From G965218495 sp965262785 (GTDB lineage: Bacteria; Bacteroidota; Rhodothermia; Rhodothermales; Bin80): a stretch of 64,000 nucleotides of DNA. Location of the stretch: the NCBI GenBank assembly GCA_965262785.1, contig OZ253559.1, positions 682,001 to 746,000 of the forward strand. The letters run 5' to 3'. Position 1 is the first letter of the stretch. Every line of letters begins with the position of its first letter. Below the pieces are notes generated by a model. That model was not told where the DNA came from, did not search any database, and saw only the letters and a program-made list of their open reading frames with translations. The position numbers were made by a program, and so were the translations under genes. Below are positions 26,694 through 35,926 of this stretch, one piece after another.

Positions 26694-29294
26694 ATGGAGC
26701 ATACAGTGCGAGTATCTACGGCCTGGGCAAAAGCCAACAAAGACGGACAACCTACGCTTAGTCTGATTGATCACTCGATCGACGTTGCGGCGGTCGCTGA
26801 ATCTTTGCTGCGTTTGCCAACAATATCTGCCCGCCTAGGCGCACTCGCTAAACGCAGGCTGTCAACTGTCGACATCGCACGCCTCGCATTCTTTGCTGGA
26901 CTGCATGACGTTGGCAAGGTCAGCCATGGCTTCCAAGCGCACCTACGGGGCGTGAAACCTAACTACGGGCACATTGGACCGGTGTGGTCCATTCTGTGCG
27001 GTGACTTGTTGCGCACAGCACATCGCCAACTGCGCAAGGACATGCAAAAGGCACTCGCCGCTCCCCATTGGCGGGTTTGGCTTTCTGATAAGAAGGCAAT
27101 ATGGAACGTTATACTGGCACACCACGGAAGCCTCCCCGCTAATAGGTCCGTTCGACCCGACCCGCGTCAATGGCGCCCAAGAAATGGGTACGATCCGCTT
27201 GCTGCGCTTGCCGATGTTGCACGCGTCATGACGCAAATGTTCGCAGCAAAGTCTGGCGACGAATCCGACAACGAACTTCCCGGAAGCCACCGCTTCCTGC
27301 ACGCGCTTTCCGGGTTGATCACGCTCGCGGACTGGCTCGGCTCGGACGAATCAGTATTTAAGTGTCCAACCAAGGGCGGCCCTACCGAAAACGCCCGCAT
27401 TCCGTGGGCGCGACAACAGGCTGCAGATCTTGTTCAGCGCCGCTGGCTAGACCCTAAAAGGGCTCAAAATGTAGCAAAGGATCTGACTATGGATTTCAGT
27501 TCTCTTTTCCCCGATCATGACGCGCCAAGGCCATCGCAAGAGGCATTGTTGAGTATCCCGTTACCACAGCCAGGGCAGACAACGATTCTGGAGGCAGAGA
27601 CAGGGGCCGGCAAAACTGAAGCTGCCCTTATTCACTTTCTGCGCCTTTTCCAAGCTGGGCAGGTAGATGGACTCTACTTTGCACTTCCCACGCGGGCGGC
27701 GGCCGTTCAAATTCACGGCCGCATACAAACCAAACTCAAGCGCTGGTTCGGGAATGCGTCGCCGCCTGTTGGCCTGGCGGTGCCCGGCTATCTCCGAGTT
27801 GACGAGGACAAAGGCAAGCGTTTGCCCGACACGTACAATATTCTTTGGCCGGACGAGACCGACCGAGACCGTGCATGGGCGGTGGAAAACGCCAAGCGCT
27901 ACCTGTCTGGTGCGGTAATGGTGGGTACGATAGATCAAGTGCTATTGGGAGGCCTGCGCGTGAAGCATGCCTCGCTCCGCTCTGGCCTGATGTTGCGCCT
28001 GTTGCTATGCATCGATGAAGTGCATGCTTCCGACTCTTACATGACGACTCTGTTGCGCAACGTGCTCAACCAGCACACGCATTCTGGAGGACATGCTCTG
28101 CTTATGTCGGCTACGCTGGGGTCGCTTGCGCGCATGCGCCTTTTGGCTCGGCGAGTCCAACCCCACGAGGCGCCTGGGGTAGAGCAAGCGACTTTGCAGC
28201 CCTATCCTTCACTAACTCGTGCGAACGAGCCAATCCGAAGGCTCCGCAGCGACGGACGGCAGAAACGCGTCACGGTGGAGTTGGTTGATCCATTTTCTGA
28301 CCTCTCGGTACTGTGGGATCGGCTTAAAGTTGCGGCGGACTCAGGTGCGGCAGTGTTGTTTATCCGCAATCGGGTTGCTGACGCACAAGAAGCCGTGAAG
28401 CACTTGGAGATGCGCAATGCCCGTCTATTTCGCTGCAATGGTACAGTCGCTCCACATCACGGTCGCTTCGCTCCAACGGACAGGCGATTACTTGATGATG
28501 CACTGGTAAATGCATTTTCTAGGGGAAACCGCGAAGGTGTCGTGGCTGTAACGACGCAGACCGCCGAACAGTCGCTTGACATTTGCGCCGACTGGTTGGT
28601 CACCGATATTGCGCCTGGCGACGTTCTTTTGCAGCGAATAGGCCGTCTGCACCGCCATCAGCGCACGCGACCCTCAGATTGCGAACAAGCCAAGGTTACG
28701 GTACTGGCACCATCGGTGGAGCAACTGGTCAACACCGTGGATCCAATTACTGGCGCCCCATGCCGAGGCAGTCTGTTGGGTCTTGGCAGGGTATACGAAA
28801 ATATCGTCGGCGTATTGGCCGTCCGTAACTGGTTGACCACAAAAGGGGAAATAAACATTCCAGCTGATAACCGTGCACTAGTTGAAGCGTCCACGCACTA
28901 CGCGGCTCTTCGGGAATTCGCCGACCAACTCGGTAGCGTCTGGCAAGCACATCTGCAACTGGTAATGGGCACCGGTTCGGCCCTCGCGGTGGCTGCCCAT
29001 AACGTCTCGATTCAATGGGATGATCCATTGATAGATAACCAGCCGGTTCCTGATTTTCATGCCGAGACGCGCCTCGGCTTAAAAGACTGCCGCGTTGAAC
29101 TGCCTATGCCCTACGATGGGCCCTTCGGTCGCCCGGTGAAAGTGCTTAATATACCCGGCTGGATGGTCCAGTCGGCACCGGAGGACGAAGAATTGGCGGT
29201 TATTCACGCCGGCCCAGAAGCACTTCGATTTAGCTTCCGATCGCGTGAATTCCGCTACGACCGGTTCGGGCTTGTGCGCTCGAGTACCGTGTAG
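26694..29294 (+). CDS. cas3: CRISPR-associated nuclease-helicase Cas3 (type I-E)
   Basis: 866 residues from ATG 26694, a normal Cas3 length. The N-terminal HD nuclease has LIDHSIDVA, FFAGLHDVGKVSHGFQAHL (H71, D72) and ILAHHGSLP. The helicase follows: Walker A EAETGAGKTEAAL near residue 305, motif II CIDEVHASDSYM (DEVH box) near 440, motif III LLMSATLG near 470, and motif VI LLQRIGRLHRHQR near 648. Cas3 is recruited by Cascade to a target R-loop, then nicks, unwinds and degrades the DNA. All key residues are present, so it looks functional. It is separated from casA by about 400 bp and may have its own promoter. Confidence 0.97.
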   Translation: MEHTVRVSTAWAKANKDGQPTLSLIDHSIDVAAVAESLLRLPTISARLGALAKRRLSTVDIARLAFFAGLHDVGKVSHGFQAHLRGVKPNYGHIGPVWSILCGDLLRTAHRQLRKDMQKALAAPHWRVWLSDKKAIWNVILAHHGSLPANRSVRPDPRQWRPRNGYDPLAALADVARVMTQMFAAKSGDESDNELPGSHRFLHALSGLITLADWLGSDESVFKCPTKGGPTENARIPWARQQAADLVQRRWLDPKRAQNVAKDLTMDFSSLFPDHDAPRPSQEALLSIPLPQPGQTTILEAETGAGKTEAALIHFLRLFQAGQVDGLYFALPTRAAAVQIHGRIQTKLKRWFGNASPPVGLAVPGYLRVDEDKGKRLPDTYNILWPDETDRDRAWAVENAKRYLSGAVMVGTIDQVLLGGLRVKHASLRSGLMLRLLLCIDEVHASDSYMTTLLRNVLNQHTHSGGHALLMSATLGSLARMRLLARRVQPHEAPGVEQATLQPYPSLTRANEPIRRLRSDGRQKRVTVELVDPFSDLSVLWDRLKVAADSGAAVLFIRNRVADAQEAVKHLEMRNARLFRCNGTVAPHHGRFAPTDRRLLDDALVNAFSRGNREGVVAVTTQTAEQSLDICADWLVTDIAPGDVLLQRIGRLHRHQRTRPSDCEQAKVTVLAPSVEQLVNTVDPITGAPCRGSLLGLGRVYENIVGVLAVRNWLTTKGEINIPADNRALVEASTHYAALREFADQLGSVWQAHLQLVMGTGSALAVAAHNVSIQWDDPLIDNQPVPDFHAETRLGLKDCRVELPMPYDGPFGRPVKVLNIPGWMVQSAPEDEELAVIHAGPEALRFSFRSREFRYDRFGLVRSSTV

Positions 29295-29690
29295 GGGGCA
29301 CAAGATGGTGCCTCACTACTGTCTCGCCCAGTGGTCCAAAGCTCTATCTCACGGCCGCAGCACGAATAGGAAGGGAACGCGGCCGTGTTCGAACCTACAA
29401 CACGTTTCGTATAATAAATGCCCGCAGCAGCCGGTGCACCGCTGTGGCCTCTGTGCCTCTGTCTTGAACGCCCAGCGCAACACTTAATAGTAGCACCGTG
29501 GCCAGTAGGTGCTCTGGATGGGAATCAAAGCGACCCGAGGGAGTCACAAGCACCAGAGACTGTCCGACACTCAAGTTATTTCTTGCGTTCTTCACACGCG
29601 AATATATTGATTGCTTGTATTACTGCTGCTAATTTAATGTGAGAGCGGAGAAGTACGCACAGTTCTCTCAATTTGGGCTGAACACTGCTT
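29295..29690. other. Gap between cas3 and casA, likely Cascade promoter region
   Basis: 396 bp without a supported gene. The last about 100 bases before casA are AT-rich (TTGATTGCTTGTATTACTGC and a TAATTTAATG stretch near 29610-29640), which could be a promoter for casA to cas2. This is a visual guess. A short plus frame at 29418-29642 shows no known motif and is not called. Confidence 0.4.
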
Positions 29691-31250
29691 ATGACCGATT
29701 TACTAACCGATAGCATCATCCCAGTTGCTTATAGCAACAGGCAGGCGACGAATCAGGTTTCGTTGCCGGAGCTGTTCAGCCTTCTTGTGGACGACTCTGT
29801 CGAATCTTTTCCTGAATTGGCTCGGCACCAGGCACAACCGTGGTACCAATTTTTGGCGCAGCTTGGCGCGATAGCTCTGCATCGTGCAGGTCAGAGCCTC
29901 CTGCCAACCGCCGCTGCGGAGTGGGAAATTTCCCTCGCCGCCTTGACTCCTCACTTTGCGGAGACCGCGTGGAGTCTAGTTGTGGAGGATGCGTCCAAGC
30001 CTGCTCTGCTACAACCACCTACGAAAATGATCAACGCATTCAAGCCGTTTGCGTTGACACCAGATACTCTCGACATCTTGGTGACGGCAAAAAATCATGA
30101 CCGAAAGCAAGCGCGGGCAGCCGCTGGTGCGCCGCATCTTTGGCTGTATGCATTGGTCGCACTGCAGACCAGTCAGGGATTTTCTGGCCGGGGAAATCCT
30201 GGCATTGCTCGAATGAATGGCGGTTTTTCCAGTCGCGTACTCGTCGACCGGCGTCCGAATGCCCGATGGGGGCCTCGAATCGAGCGCGCCATTCGCATGC
30301 TTCTTGGGCATCGGTCGCGGGTTCTGGAGAATGACTACCTCTATCGAACTGATGATGGACTGGCACTTACATGGCTAGAGTACTGGGACACGGACAACCA
30401 GATTAGCCTTAGTGACCTTGATCCGTATTTTATAGAAGTCTGCCGCCGGGTGCGGCTTGCTCTTGGCACGGACGGCTGCTTGCGTGCGCTCGGGCGCTCT
30501 GCCACAATGACGCGCGTGGCGGCCAAGGCACTAAAGGGTAACTTGGGCGACCCTTGGGTGCCGATCAATCTTGGCAAGGCCGAGCAGTCGTCGCTTACCG
30601 TAAGTGCAACAGGATATGACTACCGGCTGGCGCAGCGAATTCTGCTTGGCAAAGACCTTTCCAAGCCGCTAGCATTGCGGGCCTTGCCGGGCGAGGAAAA
30701 GCAGGATTCTGAAATCCACATGGCGGTCTTGGTACGTGGTCAGGGAAAAACGGAGGGGATTCATGAACGGATTATCCCGCTGGCGCACTCAGTGGCCACA
30801 ATGCTATTCGAGGGCGAAGACCAAGATGTCGACGAGGACGACCACAGCCTTGCCTTGCTTTCAAAGCAAATGGTATCTATGGCAGGGGAAGCGCGCAAGG
30901 TGCTGCGAAGGGCAGTACTTGTCTACCTGCAAGGGCCTGAAAACCCCAACTTCAAGAAGGACGACGCAAAGCCGGTTGTAGCACATTACGACAGGATTAT
31001 TGACGACAGGTTCTTTGAGCACCTCTTCGATGCGCCTGATAAAGACATCGATGAGATTGATAACCGTTGGCAGCGTCTATTGAAGGATGAAGCCATAAGG
31101 GTGGCGAACACGGTTTGGAGCCGGTCTTCCCCACCCAGCTCACGGCGTGAAAAGGCTCAAGCAAAATCCGAGGCCGTCCTGTACGGCGGCTTATTCAAAT
31201 GCCTTCCCAATGCATTCACGAGTCCAGATTCAAGCGAGAGTACACAGTGA
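29691..31250 (+). CDS. casA: Cascade large subunit Cse1/CasA (Cas8e)
   Basis: 519 residues, in the usual range of about 500. It starts MTDLLTDSIIPVAYSN, like other Cse1 proteins (a conserved LLxxPWIPV-type N-terminus), and continues SLPELFSLLVDD, QAQPWYQFLAQLGAIALHRAG, ALTPHFAETAW and QPPTKMINAF. Identification rests on these blocks and on its place directly before cse2. Cse1 recognises the PAM and recruits Cas3. The stop overlaps the GTG start of casB. The body looks intact with no frameshift. Confidence 0.9.
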   Translation: MTDLLTDSIIPVAYSNRQATNQVSLPELFSLLVDDSVESFPELARHQAQPWYQFLAQLGAIALHRAGQSLLPTAAAEWEISLAALTPHFAETAWSLVVEDASKPALLQPPTKMINAFKPFALTPDTLDILVTAKNHDRKQARAAAGAPHLWLYALVALQTSQGFSGRGNPGIARMNGGFSSRVLVDRRPNARWGPRIERAIRMLLGHRSRVLENDYLYRTDDGLALTWLEYWDTDNQISLSDLDPYFIEVCRRVRLALGTDGCLRALGRSATMTRVAAKALKGNLGDPWVPINLGKAEQSSLTVSATGYDYRLAQRILLGKDLSKPLALRALPGEEKQDSEIHMAVLVRGQGKTEGIHERIIPLAHSVATMLFEGEDQDVDEDDHSLALLSKQMVSMAGEARKVLRRAVLVYLQGPENPNFKKDDAKPVVAHYDRIIDDRFFEHLFDAPDKDIDEIDNRWQRLLKDEAIRVANTVWSRSSPPSSRREKAQAKSEAVLYGGLFKCLPNAFTSPDSSESTQ

Positions 31251-31819
31251 ATACCGACGTAATTGCTGAAAAGCCGACATTTTCTGCACAAGCCGAGCGG
31301 CGCTTCTTGGGCCAAGTCATCGCTACGATATCGCACCGCTTGAGTGCGGACCGTATTGGTAGCGGAGCATTGGCCGAGCTCCGCCGTATCTCCAGTGCCT
31401 TGCTTCCGCCAGCTTTTTGGAGGCTCTATTTGGCCGATGGTGTAGTGCCGCCGGAGTGGCGCGAACCGCATGGAAGGCCGGACCCGCGGGTCGATGTAGC
31501 TTGGGCGGCCGTGATCCGCGCAATGGTCGAAATGGCACCGAACCCCCATTCGCACAAGCAGGGGTTCGGCAAGGTCTTGGGTGAGTCCGGGTACTCCGAA
31601 CACCGTTTTGTCCGTTTAATTCGTGCCCAAAAGGAAGACTTAGCTCGCGAAGTTCGCGTGGCGGGGTCTTGGCTCGCACAAAAGGGCGTCACCCAAGCCA
31701 ATTGGGAGCAGCCTGCCAGCCTACTGCTTGGTCAATTCGGCATTCGAGGCGTCTACAAAACCAACAGCATTCACAATCTTGCCCGTGACTATTTCCGTGC
31801 TCAATCTGCGCAGTCCTAG
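31247..31819 (+). CDS. casB: Cascade small subunit Cse2/CasB (Cas11e)
   Basis: 190 residues from GTG 31247, which overlaps the casA stop (GTGA), the typical coupling in this operon. An ATG at 31199 would give 206 residues with a 52-bp overlap and is less likely. The protein is helical and basic: ERRFLGQVIATISHRLS, LLPPAFWRLYL, HRFVRLIRAQKEDLAREVRV, WEQPASLLLGQFG. Length, helical make-up and position between casA and casC identify Cse2, which forms a dimer along the Cascade belly and stabilises the R-loop. Confidence 0.88.
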   Translation: MNTDVIAEKPTFSAQAERRFLGQVIATISHRLSADRIGSGALAELRRISSALLPPAFWRLYLADGVVPPEWREPHGRPDPRVDVAWAAVIRAMVEMAPNPHSHKQGFGKVLGESGYSEHRFVRLIRAQKEDLAREVRVAGSWLAQKGVTQANWEQPASLLLGQFGIRGVYKTNSIHNLARDYFRAQSAQS

Positions 31820-31857
31820 GCTGCGGGCTCACCAGTCTAATTGCACATGAGGCAACT

Positions 31858-33042
31858 ATGAATCCTCGATTCGTTCAAATTCACACCCTTACCGGCTATT
31901 CAGCCACTCTGCTAAACCGCGATGACATCGGTCGCGCCAAACGCTTGCCGTTTGGCGGGTGTGACCGAATCCGCGTTTCTTCTCAATGTCTGAAGCGCCG
32001 CTGGCGCGAGGCAACAGGCGCATGGTCGTTGCAGAATTTGGGCTCCGGTAAGTCCGTTCGCTCCCGGCGTGTCTTCAGTGAGACGATCGCTGGCCGCCTC
32101 AAGGATCAGGGCATTTCGGAAGGCCAAATTGTGAACGTGCTCAGCCCTATTCGCGCCGTGGTACTTGGGGAAAGCGTTAAGGCCAAGAAAGCACGCAAGG
32201 ACAAGGATGAAAGCAAAGCAGATGCAGATCTCCTTAACGGACTGCGTACCGAACAGATAATCGTTTTGGGTGAACCAGAAATCGACTTTCTCACCAAGTT
32301 GGCCACAGATTTTGCTCAGGTAAGTGCCGATAAGGTGGGTAAAGCAGTTGCTGACTACTTCAAGAGTAAGCCAACACGCGATAACCTGAAGGCTCTTAAG
32401 TCCGGCGCTGGTCTTGATGCCTCGCTGTTTGGCCGCATGGTCACATCTGATGTGATGGCACGTAGCGACGCCGCTGTGCATGTCGCACACAGCTTCACCG
32501 TACATTCAGAGGAGGCCGAGCCAGACTACTTTTCGGCATTGGACGATTTGGTTGCCGCCGAGGGCGAGCTCGGCGCTGGCCACATCAATTCCAGCGAGCT
32601 GACCAGCGGACTGTTTTACTCCTATGTTGTCGTTGATTTGCGAAAACTTGTAGGCAACGTGTCGGACGATCGTGAGCTTGGGTCCGAGGTCTTACGCCAG
32701 TTGATCCATCTGATTGCAACTGTCTCGCCGGGGGCAAAGTTAGGGGCAACGGCGCCTTATGCTTGCGCTGAGTTTGTGCTTGCCGAAGTCGGGGAGCACC
32801 AACCACGTACATTGGCAAACGCATTTATGAAGCCGGTACAAAAGAAGATGGTGCAGCAAAAGGCTGTTGCTGCAATCGGCGACTACCTGCATCGGTACGA
32901 CGAAATGTATGGCGAGCACGAGGAGCGGCGAGTAGCCTCAATGATTGAGCCTGTACCCGATCATACCGGTGAACGAGTGCCTCTCGCGGACCTGGCCCGA
33001 TGGGCTGCCTCATCCGTCCACCGGATTCAGGACATGAACTGA
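31858..33042 (+). CDS. casC: Cascade backbone subunit Cas7/CasC (Cse4)
   Basis: 394 residues from ATG 31858, preceded by a weak TGAGG site. The N-terminus FVQIHTLTGYSATLLNRDDIGRAKRLPFGG is highly typical of Cse4, including the N-R-D-D-x-G-x-A-K-R motif, followed by RIRVSSQCLKRRWR. Later blocks are DAAVHVAHSFTVHSEEAEPDYFSALDD and GAGHINSSELTSGLFYSYVVVD. Six Cas7 copies line the crRNA in Cascade. The stop overlaps the casD start (TGATG). Confidence 0.95.
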   Translation: MNPRFVQIHTLTGYSATLLNRDDIGRAKRLPFGGCDRIRVSSQCLKRRWREATGAWSLQNLGSGKSVRSRRVFSETIAGRLKDQGISEGQIVNVLSPIRAVVLGESVKAKKARKDKDESKADADLLNGLRTEQIIVLGEPEIDFLTKLATDFAQVSADKVGKAVADYFKSKPTRDNLKALKSGAGLDASLFGRMVTSDVMARSDAAVHVAHSFTVHSEEAEPDYFSALDDLVAAEGELGAGHINSSELTSGLFYSYVVVDLRKLVGNVSDDRELGSEVLRQLIHLIATVSPGAKLGATAPYACAEFVLAEVGEHQPRTLANAFMKPVQKKMVQQKAVAAIGDYLHRYDEMYGEHEERRVASMIEPVPDHTGERVPLADLARWAASSVHRIQDMN

Positions 33043-33824
33043 TGGGAGCAACCCTCATACTGCATTTACAGGCCCCGTTAATGAGCTTCGGCGGCCCTCA
33101 AATAGATCAGATCGGGCCAACCGGACGCTTTCCAACTGTCAGCCAGGTTACTGGCTTACTTGCAAGTGCACTTGGCTACAGGCACGGGGACTTTGACCAA
33201 CTTGAGGCACTGCAAAACCGGATTTCAATTGCCAGTGCACTGGTCTCGGAGGGCGAGGAATTGGAGGATTTCCAAACCGTAGATCTGGGGCAAGCCCACC
33301 TTCGTTCTCCGGCTTGGACGACGCGCGGCTACACAGAGCATCGTGCAGGCGGTCCTAAAGCCCGCTATGGTACCCATATTCGTTATCGTCGCTTCAGAGC
33401 CGATGCCAGTGTGTTAACCGCAATTTCTCTTTCGCCAGCAGACGTATCGCCGACGCTCGGCGAACTCGCCGTAGCTCTTGACAAACCAGCCCGTCCTCTG
33501 TTCATAGGACGTAAGTCTTGTATGCCCTCGACCCGTATGGTCATTGGAATTATTGACCACGCAGAGAGCCTAAAGCACGCTCTTTCCATTGTCCCAGTGA
33601 GGTTTCCCGACCGCTGGACCAAGATTGCCAGTGATAACAGCGTGGATGAATTGGCTGCAGAGTGGCCCGTTTCAAATGAACTTGCACTATCGAATACGGA
33701 GCGCGTCTCGACCTATCGCGTCACTGACTACCGTGACTGGAGGAATCAACAGCACGGTGGCGAGCGCGTTGTGATGAGGGGTCGGCTGGCCTTGAAAGCC
33801 TCGTTCTCGGAAAATGTAAAATGA
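33042..33824 (+). CDS. casD: Cascade subunit Cas5/CasD (type I-E)
   Basis: 260 residues from ATG 33042, overlapping the casC stop by one base. The opening TLILHLQAPLMSFGGPQIDQIGPTGRFPTVSQVTGLLASALG is the Cas5e signature (a RAMP strand, then P-S/T-x-S-x-V-x-G-L-L). Later TTRGYTEHRAGG and HIRYRRFRADA belong to the thumb region. Cas5 caps the crRNA by holding its 8-nt 5' handle. The stop overlaps the casE start (ATGA). Confidence 0.94.
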   Translation: MGATLILHLQAPLMSFGGPQIDQIGPTGRFPTVSQVTGLLASALGYRHGDFDQLEALQNRISIASALVSEGEELEDFQTVDLGQAHLRSPAWTTRGYTEHRAGGPKARYGTHIRYRRFRADASVLTAISLSPADVSPTLGELAVALDKPARPLFIGRKSCMPSTRMVIGIIDHAESLKHALSIVPVRFPDRWTKIASDNSVDELAAEWPVSNELALSNTERVSTYRVTDYRDWRNQQHGGERVVMRGRLALKASFSENVK

Positions 33825-34684
33825 CCAACTTGTATCTCGTACAGCTTCCCATTCGGCTTCGTCCCTTCACGCACTGGGCCCTTGACCGGCGGTACTTTCA
33901 AGTCCCGCCGGGTGATGGTAGTGGCCGGCCCCGTACTGCCGTGGCTGGATATGCCTTGCATGCTGCACTAACGGGTCTCTTCGGTGAACAAGCCCCGCGC
34001 CCCTTTTTCTATTCTCCGCTTGGCCAGCGCGAGCGACACCATACGCTGCAATCGCCCACACAAAATGCGGGCGAAATGGACCTGCTGGGCTACGCCCGGT
34101 CCCCAATAGATACGCTAAAGACTTTGGCTCAGCTGGGCTCCAGCGGGCTAACTGAATTAATCAATTGGGAATATGCTCGGTCCAAACTGATGCCTACTCA
34201 CTGGCCAAAGCACTTGTGTTTGCGCTTTGACTTGCGGGCTTGTCCAGTCCGACGTCTAATGCGCCCACTCGTTACGCGAGGTGATTCAAGTCGTAGGCCA
34301 GAAACAATTGGCAGGGGCAAGGAAGTAGACGCGTATCAACACGCTGCAGTGCTTGCGCGGGACAGAGATGAGCGCATGCCCACAAGAGACGAAGTCTATT
34401 TGGCATGGCTTAAGCAACGTCTTGTAGCAAATCCAAACCAACCCGAAGTTATCCGTTTGATCTCCGGCTCAGTCCGAGTCAAGTCATACCGGTCGGTCCG
34501 GCTGTTTCGCCGACCGCGTTACGCAAAAGGGAAGCGATCTGCTCAGTGGCTTACCAGACCTGATGTTCAGTTCACAGGTCTCCTTGAGATTGCTGAGCCA
34601 GACCTGTTCCCTGACCTGCTAACAAGTGGGATTGGACGCCATTGTGGATTTGGCTTCGGCATGCTGCTTCTGAGGCCAGCTTGA
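33821..34684 (+). CDS. casE: crRNA-processing endonuclease Cas6e/CasE (Cse3)
   Basis: 287 residues from ATG 33821, coupled to casD by ATGA. It has two ferredoxin-like RAMP halves: NLYLVQLPIRLRPFTHWAL, AVAGYALHAALTGLFGE (the His in ALHAAL matches the usual catalytic His position), FDLRACPVRR, and the glycine-rich C-terminal loop SGIGRHCGFGFGMLLLRP. Cas6e cuts the repeat hairpin at its 3' base and stays bound. The array repeats have the expected stem (CCCCGC/GCGGGG), so enzyme and substrate fit. cas1 starts 22 bp later. Confidence 0.95.
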   Translation: MTNLYLVQLPIRLRPFTHWALDRRYFQVPPGDGSGRPRTAVAGYALHAALTGLFGEQAPRPFFYSPLGQRERHHTLQSPTQNAGEMDLLGYARSPIDTLKTLAQLGSSGLTELINWEYARSKLMPTHWPKHLCLRFDLRACPVRRLMRPLVTRGDSSRRPETIGRGKEVDAYQHAAVLARDRDERMPTRDEVYLAWLKQRLVANPNQPEVIRLISGSVRVKSYRSVRLFRRPRYAKGKRSAQWLTRPDVQFTGLLEIAEPDLFPDLLTSGIGRHCGFGFGMLLLRPA

Positions 34685-34706
34685 CGGTAAGAAGAGACAC
34701 GGCTGC

Positions 34707-35591
34707 ATGGTAATGCCTGGCCGCTTAGGGCTTGAAACCGCACGGATACCCCATGGTGATCGCCATGGGCTTATGTGGTTGTCGCGGGGCCACTTGACTG
34801 TTGAGGGTGGCACACTTCGATTCCGGACTGCTGGTAGCGACGAGCTGGAGCCTGGCGACTATGCCATCCCTTTCCAGGTGGTTTCCACTCTCCTGCTCGG
34901 CCCAGGCACTACAGTCAGTCACGACGTACTCCGGCTTTGTGGCAGGCACGGCACCTGCCTGATAGCGATAGGTGAGGATGGTGTTCGTGCCTATACTGCG
35001 CCACCCCTTGGTCCAGGCGACTCAGCTGTGGCCCGGCGCCATGCAAGCCTCTGGTCGGATTCTAAAACGCGAATTGAGGTCGCCCGCCTTTTGTACGCCT
35101 GGAGGCTGGGTGAGGAACTGCATTTAGACGATCTGAATGCCTTGCGTGGTATTGAGGGTGTAAGAATGCGGGTACTGTACAAGACGATCGCACAGCAACA
35201 TGGCGTTAAGTGGAGCGGCAGACGCTATGATCGAGCTAACCCAAACACTGCAGACCTGCCGAACCAAGCCATTAATCACTCAGCGTCTGCAATTGAAGCT
35301 GCGGCTTCCGTTGCAGTGACCAGTGTTGGTGCCTTACCTCAACTGGGATTCATTCACGAGCATGCGAGCATTGCCTTCGTTCTAGATATTGCCGACCTCT
35401 ATCGTGGTGATGTTACACTGCCGGTGGCGTTTAGGGCCGTCCGTACACACGAGCGCAATCCTTCCGTTCCACTGGAGAGGTGCGTTCGCCGTATCGCTGG
35501 AAGAGAGTTTCGCAGGCGCAAGTTGATACCAAAGATGATCGATCGTATCAAGGAGTTGTTCAATGCCGATGTGCGTGGTAGTAACGCGTGA
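34707..35591 (+). CDS. cas1: CRISPR integrase Cas1 (type I-E)
   Basis: 294 residues. ATG 34707 and ATG 34713 are both possible; the second (MPGRLGLETARIPHGDRHG) is closer to family starts. Catalytic metal ligands are visible: Glu in LRGIEGVRMRVLYKTIA, His in LGFIHEHASIAF, Asp in VLDIADLYRGDV. Cas1, as a Cas1-Cas2 complex, inserts new spacers at the leader end. With cas2 intact and the leader next to it, adaptation may be active. Overlaps cas2 by 29 bp. Confidence 0.96.
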   Translation: MVMPGRLGLETARIPHGDRHGLMWLSRGHLTVEGGTLRFRTAGSDELEPGDYAIPFQVVSTLLLGPGTTVSHDVLRLCGRHGTCLIAIGEDGVRAYTAPPLGPGDSAVARRHASLWSDSKTRIEVARLLYAWRLGEELHLDDLNALRGIEGVRMRVLYKTIAQQHGVKWSGRRYDRANPNTADLPNQAINHSASAIEAAASVAVTSVGALPQLGFIHEHASIAFVLDIADLYRGDVTLPVAFRAVRTHERNPSVPLERCVRRIAGREFRRRKLIPKMIDRIKELFNADVRGSNA

Positions 35592-35859
35592 CGTTCCAGC
35601 CAGATTTCGGGGCTTTCTTGCCTCTTGTATGCTGGAGATTGCACCTGGGGTCTACACGCAGCCGGACATGACTGCCGCCATTCGCAAGCGTGTTTGGAAA
35701 GTTCTGGCAGACTGGTGGGAATACTACCAGCAGGGTTCGGTCGTGATGACATGGGCAGCACCACAGTCCGCTGAGCGGCAAGGTGTTATGACGCTTGGCG
35801 GACCCGCTAGGGACTTGGTTTTGTACGACGACATGTATCTTGTGAGACGGCTCGCGTAA
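35563..35859 (+). CDS. cas2: CRISPR-associated protein Cas2 (type I-E)
   Basis: 98 residues, typical of Cas2e. It begins MPMCVVVTRDVPARFRGFLAS and continues CMLEIAPGVYTQPDMTAAIR, VLADWWEYYQQGSVVMTW, the family pattern M-x-V-V-x-x-x-x-P-x-x-x-R-G-x-L-x-x-x-x-L-E-x-x-P-G-V-Y. Cas2e is the structural dimer of the integrase. The start lies inside cas1 (29-bp overlap), the stop 67 bp before the first repeat. No sign of damage. Confidence 0.95.
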   Translation: MPMCVVVTRDVPARFRGFLASCMLEIAPGVYTQPDMTAAIRKRVWKVLADWWEYYQQGSVVMTWAAPQSAERQGVMTLGGPARDLVLYDDMYLVRRLA

Positions 35860-35926
35860 GGCAGGTTCTTCCTCTAGCTGCTCAGTATTTATTCCATACA
35901 TTTATCATAAGAGTATGGATCTAAGG
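35860..35926 (+). promoter_or_regulatory. CRISPR leader
   Basis: The 67 bp between the cas2 stop and the first repeat are AT-rich (CAGTATTTATTCC, TTTATCATAAGAG), in contrast to the GC-rich array. New spacers should enter here and pre-crRNA transcription should start here or inside cas2. The opposite end of the array has degenerate repeats, which confirms that this side is the leader. Confidence 0.75.

Noticed and set aside
29418..29642. A 74-codon frame between cas3 and casA that might be an extra cas or anti-CRISPR gene.
   Set aside because: Cys-rich, unusual composition, no visible ribosome site and no family motif; more likely a chance frame in a promoter region.
35563..35926. A tracrRNA or second CRISPR system near the leader.
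   Set aside because: The locus is complete type I-E, which needs no tracrRNA; no anti-repeat was seen outside the array.
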